Part shown: piece by piece, positions 61,944-64,000 of the stretch
Numbering within the stretch: position 1 is the first letter of the stretch
How the letters are laid out: every line of letters starts with the position of its first letter
Origin: Sphingomonas beigongshangi
GTDB taxonomy: Bacteria > Pseudomonadota > Alphaproteobacteria > Sphingomonadales > Sphingomonadaceae
NCBI RefSeq assembly: GCF_016820445.1
Contig: NZ_JADHDT010000008.1
Location: 186,001-250,000, forward strand
DNA length: 64,000 nt
Direction: 5' to 3'
Program-made: the position numbers and the translations under genes
The notes under the pieces: model-generated
What the model saw: the letters and a program-made list of their open reading frames with translations, nothing else
Database searches by the model: none
What the model was told of the DNA's origin: nothing

Positions 61944-63752
61944 ATGCCTTTCACCCGAGCCACCGCGCGACCGCGCATCGTTTTCCGCCGCGCGCTCGCG
62001 CTTCTGCACCCCGAGCGGGGCAAGGTGACGGCGCTGGTTGCGGCGGGCGCCCTCATCGCCCTCCTCCAGGTCCTGGAGCCCGTCCTGTTCGGGCGCGCCA
62101 TCAACGGCTTGGCGAAGGGTGCCAACCCGCTCGACTATGTCGCCCTGTGGTGCGCGATCAGCGTTACCGCTTTCGTGTCGGCGATGGTCATCTCGCTCGG
62201 GTCAGACCGCCTCGCCCATCGGCGGCGACTGGCGTCCATGGCCGGCTTCGTCGAGCATCTTCTCGCGCTGCCGCCGTCCTTCCACCATCAGGCCCGGTCG
62301 GGTCGACTCATGCGGATCATGATCGCAGGGTGCGAGAGCCTGTTCTTCGTTTGGTTGCCCCTGCTGCGCGATCAGGTCACCAACGCGGTGGTGCTGCTCG
62401 CGGTTCTGCCGATCGCGTTGCTGACCAACTGGCGCCTCGCGCTGGTGCTCGTCGCGCTGCTCGTCGTCTACGCGCTCGTCAACCTGATCGTCATGCAGCA
62501 TACCGCCCGTGGTCAGGCCCAGGTGGAGACGCGTTTCACCGACCTGTCGGGGCAGCTGGGCGACCTGCTCGGCAATGTCTCCGTCCTGCAGAGCTTTCTC
62601 GCGGTGCCAGGCGAACTGCGCCAGGTGAAGATGTCGCTGCACGACCTGCTGCATGCCCAATATCCGGTGCTCAACTGGTGGGCGCTGTCGGCGGTGCTGA
62701 CCCGCGGCGCCTCGTCGATAGCGATCGTGGCCATCTTCGGCGTCGGTTCCATGCTGGTGGCGCGGGGGCTCGCCACGATCGGCGATGTCGTCGCCTTTGT
62801 CGGATTCGCGACGCTGATGATCGCGCGGCTGGAGATGCTGACCACCTTCATCGTCGATGTGGCGCAGCGGCTGCCGACCCTCGGGCAGTTCTTCGCCGTG
62901 CTCGATCAGGAATCGCATATCGCGGAACGGCCCGGCGCCCCCGCGCTGCGCGTCACCGCCGGCGAGGTGCGCTTCGAGAACGTGTCCTTCCGCTATCCGA
63001 CGGGATCGGGCGCGGTGCACGACCTCGACTTCACCGTGTCGCCCGGAGAGACGGTCGCGATCGTCGGACCAACCGGATCGGGCAAGTCGACGGCGCTCGG
63101 ACTGCTGCAACGGGCCTATGATCCAGGCGCCGGCCGCATCCTCGTCGATGGGCAGGACATCCGCGATGTCACCCTCGCCTCGCTGCGCGCGGCGACGGGG
63201 GTCGTCTTCCAGGAGGCGGGACTGTTCAACCGCTCCATCGCGGAGAATATCGCAATGGGCGACCCCGCTGCGACGTTGGAGTCGATCGAGGACGCCGCCC
63301 GCATCTCCGGCGCCTACGATTTCATCGCACGCAAGCCACAGGGATTCGCCACGCCGGTCGGCGACCGCGGTCAGGGGCTTTCCGGGGGCGAGCGCCAACG
63401 GATCGCGATCGCCCGCGCCCTGCTCAAGGACGCGCCGATCCTGCTGCTCGACGAGGCGACAAGCGCGCTCGACGTCGCGACCGAAGCACGGCTTCAGGAA
63501 AGCCTCGACCGGCTTCGCCAGGGTCGCACCACCTTCGTCATCGCGCATCGCCTGTCGACCGTGCGGGCGGCGGATCGCATCATCGTCCTCGACCAGGGAC
63601 GGATCATCGAGCAGGGCGGCTTCGACGCGCTGCTCGCCGCCGGCGGCGCCTTCGCGGCGCTCGCCCGCGATGGCGGGCTCACCCAGGCCGCCGCGAATGA
63701 CGACGCCGACGCGGCACGGGCCGGTCGCGTGGCGATCCGTACAAACGCTTGA
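61944..63752 (+). CDS. Beta-1,2-glucan exporter-like ABC transporter (NdvA/ChvA type)
   Basis: 602 residues. An N-terminal six-helix domain ('[20 protein letters not shown]') is followed by an ATPase with Walker A '[14 protein letters not shown]' (~375), signature '[16 protein letters not shown]' and Walker B '[12 protein letters not shown]'. Length and the N-terminal pattern fit the NdvA/ChvA/MsbA-like group that exports cyclic glucan. No C39 peptidase domain, unlike the exporter at 37155. The ATG at 61944 was chosen; an in-frame ATG 45 codons upstream gives a non-conserved tail. No glucan synthase gene is in the window. Confidence 0.82.
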   Translation: MPFTRATARPRIVFRRALALLHPERGKVTALVAAGALIALLQVLEPVLFGRAINGLAKGANPLDYVALWCAISVTAFVSAMVISLGSDRLAHRRRLASMAGFVEHLLALPPSFHHQARSGRLMRIMIAGCESLFFVWLPLLRDQVTNAVVLLAVLPIALLTNWRLALVLVALLVVYALVNLIVMQHTARGQAQVETRFTDLSGQLGDLLGNVSVLQSFLAVPGELRQVKMSLHDLLHAQYPVLNWWALSAVLTRGASSIAIVAIFGVGSMLVARGLATIGDVVAFVGFATLMIARLEMLTTFIVDVAQRLPTLGQFFAVLDQESHIAERPGAPALRVTAGEVRFENVSFRYPTGSGAVHDLDFTVSPGETVAIVGPTGSGKSTALGLLQRAYDPGAGRILVDGQDIRDVTLASLRAATGVVFQEAGLFNRSIAENIAMGDPAATLESIEDAARISGAYDFIARKPQGFATPVGDRGQGLSGGERQRIAIARALLKDAPILLLDEATSALDVATEARLQESLDRLRQGRTTFVIAHRLSTVRAADRIIVLDQGRIIEQGGFDALLAAGGAFAALARDGGLTQAAANDDADAARAGRVAIRTNA

Positions 63753-63801
63753 ACCGCCCCGCAAAGACGTGGACAACCGGCGCTCATCAAGGAGTGCCGG
63801 C

Positions 63802-64000
63802 TTGGCGAGCGTCGCGATCGAGGGGGTAAGCAAGCGCTTCGGCGACACGACGGTATTGCAGCCGACCAGCCTTTCGATCGCGGACGGTGAATTCGTCGTC
63901 ATCGTCGGGCCTTCCGGCTGCGGCAAGTCGACGCTGCTGCGCCTGATCGCGGGGCTTGAGGAAGCATCGGGCGGGACCATCCTGATCGGCGGACGCGACG
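63802..64000 (+). CDS. Sugar ABC transporter ATP-binding protein, 5' part (UgpC/MalK-like)
   Basis: The gene runs off the window end; only ~66 codons are seen. TTG start with 'aaggag' 9 nt upstream. The visible part has '[20 protein letters not shown]' and Walker A '[20 protein letters not shown]', as in the MalK/UgpC type of carbohydrate importer ATPases. It begins 49 bp after the NdvA-like gene on the same strand. Confidence 0.82.
   Translation, partial: MASVAIEGVSKRFGDTTVLQPTSLSIADGEFVVIVGPSGCGKSTLLRLIAGLEEASGGTILIGGRD

Noticed and set aside
1..64000. CRISPR array or rRNA genes
   Set aside because: No regularly spaced short repeats and no rRNA-like segment noticed anywhere.

Overview
The window is high-GC and reads like a chromosome segment of a sphingomonad-type alphaproteobacterium. 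This is inference from gene families: a TonB-dependent receptor, an NdvA/ChvA-like glucan exporter, a PEP-CTERM protein, RHS proteins with Sec signals, a small 'Tol'-annotated protein behind a second Mfd-like helicase, and pervasive 4-nt ATGA/GTGA gene overlaps. No rRNA gene or CRISPR array was seen. One tRNA, tRNA-Glu(TTC), is present.

Layout. 1-4.0 kb: end of a TonB receptor, a glutaryl-CoA dehydrogenase/CaiB-type CoA-transferase pair, and a GluP-like sugar transporter. 4.2-8.4 kb: an orphan 2Fe-2S subunit, an RcnB-like periplasmic protein, a prolyl 4-hydroxylase-like dioxygenase and RecJ. 8.4-16.4 kb: tRNA-Glu followed by an accessory island. It holds a small YD-repeat protein, a large secreted RHS protein whose C-terminal nuclease-like toxin is frameshifted, a candidate immunity gene with a decayed second copy, a displaced RHS fragment, a VirB2/TrbC pilin relic and AT-rich orphan genes. 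16.4-19.0 kb: a PEP-CTERM protein, a frameshifted unknown gene and an exported Dps-like protein. 19.3-26.3 kb: six tightly overlapping genes for glycan assembly (sucrose-phosphate-synthase-like GT/HAD fusion, four further glycosyltransferases, a pyruvyl transferase). 26.3-37.0 kb: mostly housekeeping and envelope genes (aspartyl protease-like, PAS and STAS-like proteins, L,D-transpeptidase, quinone oxidoreductase, MATE pump, DUF3857/transglutaminase, UPF0149, DUF427, an esterase).

37.1-42.7 kb is the most interesting locus. It is a self-contained peptide secretion system: a C39-peptidase ABC exporter, an HlyD adaptor and a TolC/NodT outer-membrane channel surround a 70-residue precursor with a GG-type leader and an unusual Cys/Pro-rich core (8 Cys, 14 Pro). 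42.7-45.8 kb holds a divergent cluster of a YqcI/YcgG (GntA-like) N-hydroxylase family protein, a DUF1989 protein and an Orn/Lys/Arg-type decarboxylase, suggesting arginine/guanidine N-oxygenation chemistry.

45.8-60.1 kb: PAP2 phosphatase, two SDR paralogs (one with a Tat leader), a second Mfd-like helicase, a Rieske/FAD reductase, a Dps, a GH15 glucoamylase-like enzyme, another SDR, a GMC oxidoreductase and an alpha/beta-hydrolase fused to a gluconate-dehydrogenase-subunit-3-like domain. 60.2-64 kb: a CPA1 Na+/H+ antiporter, the NdvA-like exporter and the start of a sugar ABC ATPase that runs off the window.
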